Below, one piece after another: positions 1-11,929 of a stretch of 64,000 bases of DNA. The stretch covers positions 31,787,455 through 31,851,454 of the forward strand of contig CM074180.1 of assembly GCA_037179385.1 (NCBI GenBank), given 5' to 3'. The notes beneath the pieces were generated by a model that was not told the origin of the DNA, ran no database searches, and was given only the letters and a program-made list of their open reading frames with translations. The stretch's first letter is position 1; each line of letters begins with the position of its first letter. Source of the DNA: Holothuria scabra (taxonomy: Eukaryota > Echinodermata > Holothuroidea > Aspidochirotida > Holothuriidae). The position numbers were made by a program, and so were the translations under genes.

Positions 1-3000
1 ATTACTCAACTTAAACTTCACGTCGTAATGGTATCAACTGACTGTAGTTATGTCGCGTTATTAGCCAATGAGAAAAGGTCAAATTTCATGGTATCATTCA
101 TACTTCATGTTATTGACTCCTTTCAAATAACCCAGAGCTTCAAGGGGCTTTTTCTCATGGTTAGTTTCTTCAGGTGGGAGCTAGGCCTACTGCGGTTTCT
201 CTCTAGCCTGTTTGAAGATATCGTTGGAAAACTACAACGATTATTATCGTTCAACATCACATAGCAAACTTGCTTTTTTATCGTGTCACATGCTAATCTT
301 TCCAGCTAATCACGATGCACTCACAACACGAAATAGAATAAAGAAGAATAGGACCGAAAGTTGCCAAATCGACAATTAGCTGTTCTCCATTACTTGATAA
401 ATTAATTCACTTCCGTAAATTGCACGATCAAATGACTTCTTTCCAATAAACTGCAGTCGAACAAGTCACTAATGCAAGGCGCCAATTTGTGTCAAATTGG
501 GACTGAAGTCTAATGTACAAACGGAAGCTGTTGACAAGGCAAGTGCGGTTTTCTTTAGCAAGCATACAAACTAAACTTGGTCTATGGGTTCTGCGAAAAG
601 ATTAAATTTGTTAAACTGTATCTGATTTTTTCATCCCCTGAAATGAAATGACTCATTCAAAGAGAAAAATTCCATTTTTAAATTTAAAGCTCATCTTGAA
701 AAAACACCTCAAGTGGGGAAAAGGGCAACTCTGCTATAATCGATCCTCCTCGAACATTAACAGAGTGACGTTGAAGCTAACACGTAGCTGTTTTATGAGA
801 ATATAGAATTTTAAGAGTCGAGAATCTGTTCTAAAATCTGAAAAGTTGTTTTTGACTTGTAAGTGGCTAGCAAAGTCAATTTAATCTATGATTTCAATAT
901 TAGCAATTTCGCAGGAGAGGAACACAAAATTGGTCCAATCGTACTTGTTGGGTAAAATGCAAAGACACTGAGCAGAAACTTGGCATAATTTTGTCAATTT
1001 AATTATACTGGAACATAGAGTAGCTGGTTACTTTGTCATGTATTATGGATGCTTTAGATCAACGTACGTTTAGTTACTATACACGTAGGTTGGCCACACA
1101 GGTTTCGTTGTTATTTTGCTGTAATGCCGTTATTTTTCGGGGTTAACATTTGGTGTTTAAACTGAGTTAACGCCAGCTAGTGATGAGATTTGATCGCCTT
1201 TTTGTCACGTCCACCTATCTTTAACAACTTTGATTCATTCAGACCATACATATTTTAGATTTGTCTATATAGTAAATGAGCCTACTGTGTATGTCCGATA
1301 TGCCTTAAGTTGTCTTTAAGTTGTCTACAGAAGACCAGGGTGCTTTAAATTTCAGGTGATATTTTTGGATCCGTTACAATATTTGATTGACATTTGTATT
1401 TTGTTTTTTCTTTCCACCAAATTACAAGTTACACAAAAAACACCAAAAAAAAAAAAAAAAAAAAAAGAAGAACTGAGGGACATTGAATCTTACGCAGAAG
1501 CATGCTATGTCTACAAAAGAGAAGCATGCACCTCCAGCAAAGAGAAAAGAGACAATGTGACACATAGGGTGTGGTTGGGTGTGGTTGAACAGAGGATACC
1601 TAGTTTCTTCCTTGACGAAAAGTCTAACAATATCCCTGTTTGCACTCATTGCTGATGAAATGAAGAAATAATCATTTGCATTGCATTTACTGTCTTTCAC
1701 GATGAAAGAATTTCAATTACACTATCGACTTTTGTTATCCAATTGTCATTTAAACATTTCAGCATTTCGGCAACCTTCTGACTTATACAAAAACCTAGTA
1801 GACTACGTTTCTAAAATAACGAAAAATAACCTTGCTCCCTCCTACGATGTCCTTGAGGTCTACGGAGAATCTTTTGCCGAACGGGAAATGAATTAATCCT
1901 TGGCTTAAAGTAACTCCCACACATGCCGTTGAGAATTACATAACTCCAAGTAAACACTAGAAGCCACCTTGGTGAAAGCAGTCGTAATCATTTCATTAAA
2001 AATTCGTTCTTGTAGAACGTCTCTACAGTGCCTCTTAAAACCACGTCGCATAAGTAATTCTTCACGCGAGTTCAGACACAGTGTACGAACAATTGTCATC
2101 TCAACCAGGGAATTGCCATTTTGGAACGTTTCCACCAAATCTCTGATAAAGATAAAAATACCGTTGTTAGTACATAAGTGGTTTCAGCTGTCATATGACG
2201 AAAAGTTTTCCTCGGATTTTTTGCTTTTCGTATTTTTCTCTGTCTTTCGTAATCTCCTTTGAACCTTGCTGATTGTTATAGAGAAAGAGAAAAGATATGC
2301 AGACAGCAATTGAAAAGGAGAAATACCGACTAAACTAATCACGCTTGCAGTTGTTATTTGAACCTGGCGAATTTATTTTAGCGATTGCCATGGAAACGCA
2401 AAAAATTGCCTCGCATTTTACAATACAATTAGGTTACTGCTCTTCGTGCATTTAGTCTTCCTTCAATGTACAAAAAAGCGATGGTATATGACAGACTTTT
2501 GTCAGACTTAGATATCGCGTAACTGAATTTCTTATGTGAAAGTATATTCGCTGCCATAAATTATTCTACTATATGAATAATGTGGTATATACGCTACAAA
2601 ATATAACATCACGTTGAGCTTCTTGCCGGAAGCCATTCGGAAATGTCGGTTTGACTCAAAGTTGAGGAATATAAAGCGAAGAGATGAGACAGTTCATGAT
2701 TCATTTAAGGGCAACAAACAAGCGAAATGTTAAAGAAATGAACCGGACCATCTCATGTTTATTTCGTTTTCGCTTCTGGCAAAATATCTGTCATTTGGCT
2801 CATTTCGTGTGAATGAGAATTTGGAAACATGGTTAGGAGAAGGTCCTTGAAAATCCGGCTATGCATATTACTGTGAAACAAAGTTGTTGGTCGTTGTTCA
2901 CATGAAAAAGCAGTTTTCCGAAAGACGTTGAAATTTGCCAAATGTATGCGCGACTTTGTTTTTATTTCGACTATGGGAAAATTCACAATAACATATAGAC

Positions 3001-3700
3001 ATTTAACTATGGCATTTTCAAAGAATAGTGGGGGTAAAAGTCCCGCAAGAAAACCCCAAATTAAAGGAAATTTTAATACAAAATATTCTATCACATAAAC
3101 TTGAATCAGTTAAATAGGGTTTATATTTTGAGGTTATATCAACTCAAGTTACATCGGAAGAATTGAAAGTGTGTCCTTTTTTAAGTATATATTTAAATGG
3201 AAGTTTTCGTTAGTCCAGCATTTAGTCTTTGCCCATTTAGGTTTCAAGAAATATCAAGGTTTGTCCAGCTGTTGGCATAAATTAATTGCAATAGAAAGTC
3301 CATAATTCGTCATTTTTCGACCCATAACAAAGCATATGCATATGTTTCTAAGTTTTTAATCTGAACTGAAGTATAGATTTCTAAATTTAGAAGCCCAATT
3401 TCCTTAATTTGGCAATAACTACAAAGTGTTCAATAACGAGCACACAACACTTAACAACGATACTTTAATTGTTAGTATTTCAAAATATTGATTTGATACT
3501 CTTGATTCCGTTTCGTGTAAGATGTATCAATCTCCAGAATAAACGAATTAGCCGACTTCGAATCAGTTTGGGGGACTAAGCTAGAAATTATTATTTCTAG
3601 TATAGCTGATATCGATTCTCAGGTTCAGAGCTTTGAGAAAACAACATTTATTTTCTTCTTCGGTGAAAGATTAATAAGTCTTCAGTGACTTTACCACTCA
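1..3700. other. Non-coding, no gene recognised
   Basis: AT-rich sequence with only short frames of low complexity or no family resemblance. It would lie in the intron upstream of the channel exon if that intron extends beyond the window. No clear repeat apart from the poly-A tract. Confidence 0.5.
1445..1466. repeat. Poly-A tract
   Basis: An A run of about 22 bases followed by GAAGAACTGAGG. It creates Lys-rich (+) and Phe-rich (-) artificial frames. It could be the tail of an old retro-insertion, but no source body was recognised upstream. Confidence 0.8.
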
Positions 3701-3749
3701 AAATATTTTGTGTCGTGATCTTGATCAGACCCTTGTGTAAGTCTCCAAA

Positions 3750-3890
3750 GGGAAGATGCACACTGTTACAAGGTGTTTCTTGATTGGCTGTTGCCATTGT
3801 ATTCTTTGTTAGGGTTAGGCTTTAGGTCAGGGATTAGCGCTTTCGTTAGACAGTTAGGCAATTTCTTGTAAAACAGTGCGCATCGCCCCT
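3750..3890. repeat. Small inverted-repeat (MITE-like) element
   Basis: GGGAAGATGCACACTGTTAC followed by AAGGTG at 3750-3775 pairs imperfectly with CTTGTAAAACAGTGCGCATC then GCCCC at 3865-3889. The spacer of about 90 bases has no ORF. Edges and target duplication are not resolved. Confidence 0.5.
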
Positions 3891-3899
3891 CCCCCACTG

Positions 3900-6800
3900 C
3901 GAGTTACCCCTTTTATGGAAGCTTGTGAATACGAAGATTTGTAGATTTTGTTCACTTGCTTCTATATATTTTTCTGTGCCATCAAAAGATTGAGCTGCGA
4001 AATTATAAAAAAAATATCTAGAACACCTTTCACTGCCTTCAAGTTTGTAATGGTTTCTTCATTTTCCTTACAACGTATATGTTACAGATACATCTCCTCT
4101 TGAGCTAGTCGCTAGTGGCCCCAAGATAACGTCACGCGTGGTACAACTTCTTCTCAGCCAGTCTAGAGGAGATTTGTCTTTTAAAGTTGTTTCCCTAGAG
4201 GGATGTAGCTTTTTTTGGAGAGTGTTACTCCTTAAGAGAAATCGTTTGATTTAACGATTCTTGGCTCTAACGCCAGAGAGTCAGGCAGATAGTCAAGGGC
4301 ACTTTGGGAAATATAGGCCTATAGACCCATTTAGGCTACGTCAGTGACTGACACTGGTTGGCACAGAACATGCGCAGGAACACATGTGTGCACGTTTAGT
4401 TCTGGTCATGTAATGATCTGGAGATTGCACGCAGAATGTAGAAGAATTAGTACCTTCATTTCAGCGTAACAAAATGAACGTGTACCTCATCAACTCTGTT
4501 GAGGAGCAGCCGTGACATCATTTGATTGTAGACATGAATGAGTCTATTGTAGACTGAACATAGCCCGTCTGACCCGAAAATATTCCCTCTAAACATAGTC
4601 TTCACTGTACCATTTTTAAGCATTTTACTTTATTTTACAATATCTTTATTTTACAATATTATACAATATTTTTGGCTAATCGGAAATCTCTTGACCGAGA
4701 AGTACGCTTAACCGACAGGTGTACACGACCATATTTATGAGCAAATTGTTGTCTGGTAAGTAAGTGTTGAAGGACAACAAACTTATGCATGTACTCATAA
4801 CCAGGGATCGTTGCGTCCCAGTTAACAGCACATACGCCCTTTAAGGGGTCGCACTCACAAGAGATCGCAGTCTCCATGCCCTATGGGCAGAATGTTATGC
4901 ATTATACATCATGCGTAACTCAGTTTAACTTCTGACCTCAGATGCAATCGACTTACAACAAATTGATCTAAAAACTGATGAAATTTGGTCAGGAATTGAC
5001 CTGAAATTGGATGTTTGACGAATTTCTCCATATACCCACAGCCTCAAACAAGTTTCGTCAAGACCACTCAGCACACTTGAATCTGTCAGTTATATAGGAA
5101 CGTTCTCAACAAAGGAGAGTAACAGTACACGTTTAGCTGTTCGTATTTCTTCGGGACACGCTGACCCTTATAAGAAGGATCTTGTGAAAAGCTGTTAATA
5201 GGAGCAAAATGTCGACTGCCAAAGTGTTCCTGCGCTGGCCCGTGCGATTTACAAATTAATCTTATTTTGTTTTGAGGAACCCTTTAACCAGTCGGTTGCA
5301 AGTCGAAAAGATTTGCATTTTACCCTAAGGTTGTGATAACTTCGTTTGCGTTCAGCAGAAGTATTGCTAACCCGTCCTTTGAGAGGGGCAAGTGATTGCA
5401 TTTCCTTAAGCGAAAGAAACTTTATCACCAAAATGAAATTTGAGAGGAGGGGTCTGCACAGTTTTTTAAAAAATTTCAACCTGGCGTGTGGGATTAACTT
5501 TAATTTGAAAATATCAAACAGCTTATTTCATGCGCTAGATTTGGTTTTTAATTTATTGCTGAGATATTTCGAGAAATTCTACAGCTATATCGAACCCTTC
5601 ATATAGCACGGCTGGAATACAGCGAAAATTAAAATTCCATCTTAAGTTTTGAGTTTTGAAACATTCTGAAAAGAAATAAGTTGACGTTTATTGAATACCT
5701 CTTAAAGAAAATTGTCGGGATCAAATTAAGGAATTTAATATTCCCTCGTATAAACCTGTCTCATTTTAACGTTTCGCTTGAACGGTAGTCCCTTCAGTTT
5801 ATTAAAGCAGTACCATTATGCAGGAGGAATTGTTCCCATCAACCAGTAAGCTATTACAAGGTTCGCAGAGGGATAATGTTTGATATCTCTTTATGACATT
5901 CTCTCTTGCCAAAGGCGTTTTTGAATTCGATCCTGGGAAACGGTTCCATCTTTCCATTTATTGCCCTCTGAACTTTACAATATACTCTCCCGGCAAACAG
6001 CTAATCTCTATTAAAAGCCTGTGCCTGAATCCATAAAAATTGTTGTTTTTCTTCAATAAAATATTCATTTAAGTTGATTGCATTAGTCGAGGCTGAAAAC
6101 TGACAGTGACCGATTGCCCGTGGTTTATTCTCTATTACTGTGTGCTATGTTACTCCTGGTATAGTATGCAAAAAGAAATGATATGCAACAGTATGCACAG
6201 ATGATGAAACGCACAACTCTTACTTGAAAGAAAGAATTAGACTGTAAAAGGTGATGTCACAGAGCGATAAGGACAACAAAAAATGTTTAGAATAGGTCCT
6301 GAACAAACACGAAAAGATGACTTTTCCACTCGCATGCAATGTACTTGATGAAATAATCATGTAACAGACGTCTGAGGAACGCTTGATATAATTTGGCAAT
6401 AACTGCATCATTTGAAACGGTGGAGCGAACAGCCTGCGCAACTGTTTCTCCGTGGCAAATTTTGGTAAAGGATGTACTGAAAATACGTTTCCCACAACAA
6501 AGCGACTGCAGAGAAGATGGCAGATTTCCGTTGTACTCACTGTCTTATTTCTTATTTCGTCTTTGTCATGAAAATGCTGATTTGATGAAAGACGCAAGAA
6601 ACACAAGTTGCGGTGATCTTTGGTTCCATCCATTAACAAAAAAAAAAAAAGCAAAAGGCGGAATCATGAAATCACTCTTGAAATTCTTAACGACTCCTTG
6701 GACAATAGTGAATCCTATTATGAACTGAAAGTGTTATTTCCGTTCACTAATTAGGCTTTTGTTTTGTTGTAAAGAGTTTTCATCTCCTATGACTTAATAT

Positions 6801-7080
6801 TAGTGACGTAGCCTGAAAGAGTGGGGACGGCCCCACAATCCAACAATCGAATCCTGAACAATAGTGATCACTATTGTACCATTACAAAATATAATTGATT
6901 TGCCAAGGTTCTGATTATGGAAATATTACCCGTACATACTTCAATGATCAGGTTTCATGTAATATATGAGACCTCGTGGTCTCGAACTACTAACACGCAT
7001 GTTTAATACCTACACAGAGCTTTACGCAAGTCGTTGCGAGACTTCGATATGAACTAATCGTCACGAAAACAAGCACGAGA
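3900..7080. other. Non-coding, no gene recognised
   Basis: The antisense frames at 6220-6728 (144 and 111 aa) overlap each other and resemble nothing known. A perfect 20-base palindrome lies at 6858-6877 (ACAATAGTGATCACTATTGT). Confidence 0.5.
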
Positions 7081-7190
7081 GCTAACACTGAAGTGCATAG
7101 AGTGCTTTCACTGACGTCATTAGTCCTGCTCCTTTTGACCGGCAAAAACTTAATAAAGTGCGCCCGCTATAAGTTAGCTGAAAAACAGCT

Positions 7191-7354
7191 GACGACGACC
7201 CACACGTGTTGCACTTAAAGAGTGTCGACCTTTGTCCAGCAAACAGTGACGTCACTTGAAAGCAAATGTACATTGCTTTCACGTGACGTCACATTTGGTC
7301 AATGTTGGACAAAAAATCAACAGTGGTTCAGTGCAACAGTGACACGTCGTCGTC
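7191..7354. repeat. Imperfect palindrome / foldback MITE
   Basis: Nested inverted blocks share a centre near 7268: GACGACGACCCACACGTGTT (7191-7210, continuing GCACT) with its imperfect complement at 7330-7354; TTTGTCCAGCAAA (7231-7243) with 7301-7313; and AGTGACGTCACTTGAAAGCA (7245-7264) with TGCTTTCACGTGACGTCAC (7274-7292). A third TGCTTTCACTGACGTCAT lies at 7103-7120. No clear target duplication. The GACGTCACGTGAAAGC core resembles the end of the MITE at 23088-23296. Confidence 0.6.
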
Positions 7355-7359
7355 ACATA

Positions 7360-9110
7360 TTTCTGAGATAGCTACACTAGCTTGACTTCTAAAGTTGCTT
7401 CAGAAACACTAGTCACTGAATCACTCTTTAGGTCTTTACAGGTATTGATAGGTATTGTGACATGCAAATGACCAAATTGGGTATTTGATGTAGTTAGCAT
7501 TCAAAAATAAGACGAAAGCGGCAAAAACTGGCCATTTTACAGAGCTGTTTCTGATTTGCACTTAATCATTAATAAACATAACTTCAATATGAAAATGTTG
7601 TGATGTCATGAAAGAACATACTATATATGGCTATGTTATCCTTTTTTTACAATCTTCATAGCAAGGACAGCTGCAACATAAGTTTGTCTTAGGGGTTTTA
7701 TTCCGGAAGTTAAATTTTTTCTTTTAAAATCATCAGTACTAATTACCACACCATCCGATGGTTAATTTAAGAGATGATTAATATAGGGTTAACAAAAGAA
7801 ATGTCAAAACTCAAAACTGTGCACCAATCCACATAATAATTTTTGCATATATTGCTCCAGAAACATTCAAACTTTGAAGAGGTGTTTCTTAAGAACCGTA
7901 CAAGATATTGAACCAATTCCAACTGAGTTTTGGAGTTTTCCTCAGAAAAATTCACTCTGTAACTGCCAAGACAAGTCAGGACATTTTGCCGATACGTTGC
8001 ACTACCTTTAATATGGCTAATTTTTGTGTTGCTTCTAGAAACCTGAAGTTGTTTAAATGACATGATTCCATGAGATCACGATCAAAGTCACGTTTGAATG
8101 AGAAGCAATCGAGAATAAGGTTGCAATCTGTTGTATGCATAAGTAAGCACTGTCGGATGTAACCATGCTTAGTCATTGGAACGCACAAGAATTAATGATT
8201 GGTAAATATGAGAAAGTTACTGAACGTAAATAACAGCAGGTGCTATTTATCGCAAAGTTCTTTCACGGTTTAAAATACATACTCGTCACCTCATGATATC
8301 CCATGCATCAACAAGAATTTTCTTTTCGCATCAGAAGGCACATCTGGATCATTCATTTTGAAGCAGACTCAAATTTCATTCTAAGCTAGCTAGATATTCA
8401 TAAATATTCGCAACTGAAGAAGCGACGGAAAACGTGCTGCCTAATAATATTCGTCCTGTTGTTGAATGTTGTTGAATTGAAAGACCTGAGTATACGTCTT
8501 ATTCGGATGTCTATTTCCCTGGTTAAAATGTTGTTTCCTTTCCCAATGGAAAAGAGGGGAAATATGTAGTTTGGATGAACCACTGTGTACATTTTACCCA
8601 CAATAGTCATTAGGGAAATGTCGTCTAAGGTAATCATTCATTTAGGCTACGTTAATAAATAAATAATTTCAGTGGTAACATTGATGACACAAAATAGCAT
8701 GCTACACCGCAAACTGATTCTAGTATCAGATAATTTTATATGAAAAATCGAAATGTCAACAAGTTTACTACTGGAATAAACCCTAGGGTTTATGTCCTTT
8801 TGCAGTGATACAGATGCAATAGGGAAAGTAACCCCCGTTTCAGTTGAACCCGTGCTGAGCCCGACCCCGTCGTACTGTGTCATCTCCTTGAGCAATGCCT
8901 AGCAACTGTCTGGTTTGGAGTTAGATGTGGTTTTACGGCAGTCGGGCTGATCACTGCATTTTCCAGTTGGGCTCACACACTGACTTACTATGTGGTATGA
9001 GAGTACTGCTATAACCCACGTAGAAAATGTTTCAATGTTTAGACACAGGCGAGGTAAGAATTTTGGAAACTAAGCATAGGACTTCTGGCCAAATGAACCT
9101 TAGGTCTCAT
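7360..9110. other. Non-coding, nothing recognised
   Basis: Unstructured AT-rich sequence; frames of 70-98 aa on the minus strand overlap one another and carry no motif. Confidence 0.45.
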
Positions 9111-9129
9111 AGATTAACGTACTAACTTT

Positions 9130-9312
9130 CTATAGGTTTTGGAGTGCTGTAGTCGAGTCCAGACTCGTGATTTCAGAAATTGAAGGACTCGTCCAAAATC
9201 GTTGATATTTCCCGCTGAGAAAGTACAGGAACTCGAGTCTGAGTCCGGACTCCAGTCCTTGAAAATTGAAAATTGCCAGACTCGTGACTCGAAGTCTCGG
9301 GACTCCATGCAC
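9130..9312. repeat. GACTC/GAGTC-rich degenerate repeat
   Basis: Many copies of GACTCG, GACTC and their complements occur in about 180 bases (for example GTCGAGTCCAGACTCGTGAT, CTCGAGTCTGAGTCCGGACT). Three overlapping minus-strand frames of 60-128 aa result from it and share no recognisable protein. It looks like a short-motif interspersed or tandem repeat. No flanking duplication was seen. Confidence 0.55.
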
Positions 9313-9894
9313 TGGTTTTTTGGCTCATTTTTTCTAAACGAGTGATAAGGATGGATAGGGTTTGGGGGCTTAGCGAACATTTTTTTGAGGTAATGGTCGT
9401 CATGAGCCTTTCCTGGAGGATACAATTTCTGAGTAGATCTTATGCATTGACGACACACTAACGTCATCCTTGGGAAACACAGTGGAACACGTGGTGGCAT
9501 ACTGACCTACATATCTGGCTATAAGGCGTGCACGTAACTGCGTATCCACCAGTTCAAGCAACCGGAAGTCTTGCGGTGGTCATTCTGCTGGTAGCAAAAA
9601 CATTCAGCTGCAGTACAACCTTCACTGATTCGCAAAGCCTAATTGGTACTGAGTGAGAGCTGACAAACCTTAACACAGCCAAATTTCTTGATTTCTAACT
9701 GAAACGTATACACTGGATGCAGCCTAAATTGAAAACAAAAGAAATGCCGTGATCATGTGCTGCTTTTAGCTTCAATTATGCAACACAAGATTACGGATAT
9801 TAAAAACATTACCGCTTGTGCTCCTACTAAGAGGTAGTACTTCATGAATTTTACAAGGCGCCCCATGCAAATTCTCCTCGAGTAAGAAAATAAG

Positions 9895-11095
9895 GCCCCA
9901 GAGTTACAAAGTCACATCCAGGCTGACAATTCAGTCTTACCTGAAGAACTCACCCTCTAACGAAGCCTGACCTTTTAAAAATCCCCCTTATAAGCCAGGT
10001 TTTCCCTATCAAAGTCTCCGACTCACAGACACATACCAACAAATAGCCAATTTCCAGGTTATATCCTGATAAGGGACTCTTGCGGGACCCATTTCCTGGT
10101 CGTCAAGGGTCTATATGGTTTTGCACCGGGGATTAATGAGGAACCTACATAGGACCCTTATGAATCCAAATGACCGTCCATATAAGAATCCAGTTCTGAG
10201 ACACATTTTAACAATATGTAGGAGAATATGGGTCAATTTCAAACCTTTGATATCATTCATGCATGTGGGCTACCCATATGGCCCCTCATCAATGTTGGGT
10301 GCAAAATCAAACATCACATTTTGGAATTACGCATAAGGGGCCAAAATAGGTTCAAAACCTGGGTTTGATAGCACGTTTTTAAAATTGTACATGTCCGTCG
10401 TTTACAAAACTGTTGCTATTCTGGCTAACTGGCCCCAGACAAAGTCACCCCTATTTTTTTTTTGCAAACTGCAATTGCCCAGATGGTGTGACTTTTCAAG
10501 TAACATTTGTGTGAGCTTTCTGCCTTCCATTTATCATCAAAAAATATATATCAATCACTTTTGAATAGACCCTATTTCGAATAAGGGGGCGACTTTGATG
10601 AAACCAGGGTGACCTTGTTGAACTAAGTGGGTGACTTTGTCAGGGAGAGTTAATATTTGAGTGCGAATTTGTCAGGAGGCGTCTTCGTATGGGGCAACTT
10701 TGTCAGAAAAGATCTTCCAGGGGGCAATTTGAATGGTCCCTCTGTGCCATATCTTTACCAACCGCAATTATATGAAGCATCAGTATTGAGCTTGTACCAT
10801 TTATCAACTGCAGACTTAAGTATCTTCACTTGGCCAGTATTTTAAGGCAACAAGAAATAATGCCGCATGTTTTATTCGCTTCATAATCCAACGCTCTCAC
10901 CTATGGAGCGATGTTCCTTTCACTTTTCATTCATAATAGGAATATTCAAAGCTACTAGTACACGACACTAAGCTCGAATCAGAACCGGACGACTTTGTTG
11001 AACTGAGGGGTGAAGTTGTAATTGGCGACTTTGTTAGGGGGTGACTTTGTATTGACGACTGTTTGGGCTCGATTTTGTAGGGAGCGACACGACTC
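9895..11095. repeat. Inverted array of degenerate GACTTTGT units
   Basis: From about 10584 to 10735 and again 10985-11090 the + strand carries short degenerate tandem units such as GGGCGACTTTG, GGGTGACTTTGTCAGG, GGGGCAACTTTGTCAG and GGCGACTTTGTTAGG. Between about 9895 and 10040, and at 10438-10454, the same motif appears in the opposite orientation (CAAAGTCACCCC, CAAAGTCACATCC, CAAAGTCTCC). The overall order is therefore reverse units, a centre of about 400-500 bases, then forward units, as in foldback-type elements with repetitive arms. Boundaries are approximate and no target duplication was found. The 62-aa frame at 10657 is translated repeat (Gly/Phe/Val rich). Confidence 0.55.
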
Positions 11096-11360
11096 ATCTC
11101 TTTTATTGAACTTGAAACTAGTTGTCACGAGATGAAACAGGAAGACGGCGTAGCCACTCAGTCCAGTTGAACTTCAATTTACCACTGCGCAATTTACCAC
11201 TTTCGCTTTCAACATAACGTGATTTTGCTCAGTTTTCAAAGTACTGTAATTGACATTTTCTGTTTAAATGCGCACAATCCACAAAATATTTGGTCTCATT
11301 TCAAGCCATAAAATCAAATTATCAAACCCTCATATCACATTGCCTATCCAACTATGTGGA

Positions 11361-11450
11361 GAGCCGCACTGTTGTACCGTGGAGGTACTACCTCCGAGGT
11401 AGTACTTCCCTGGTAATACCACGTTTTTTCCACACACAATGTGGCGGCTC
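11361..11450. repeat. 90-bp hairpin with inner palindrome
   Basis: GAGCCGCACTGTTG at the left is an imperfect complement of the right end (CACAATGTGGCGGCTC). Inside, GGTACTACCTC/CGAGGTAGTAC forms a second stem. The related string GAGGTAGTACTTC occurs at 9830-9842. Likely a small MITE or its remnant. Confidence 0.45.
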
Positions 11451-11596
11451 TGTTGCTTCAAATTTTCGGCACCGTGCAGCTAAAATCCAGGAATGAAGAT
11501 CAGAATTTGCCCTGCTCGTGTCGCAGACTATGCTCTCTACTTCTGTCGGTGTTGGTTAGTTTTGCCTCCAAAGAAAGGCGTACTTTTTGCTCTGTA

Positions 11597-11920
<324 letters not shown>

Positions 11921-11929
11921 AAGGAGTTT

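Noticed and set aside
6220..6728. Antisense 144-aa and 111-aa frames
   Set aside because: They overlap in opposite strands, match no family and include a poly-A tract.
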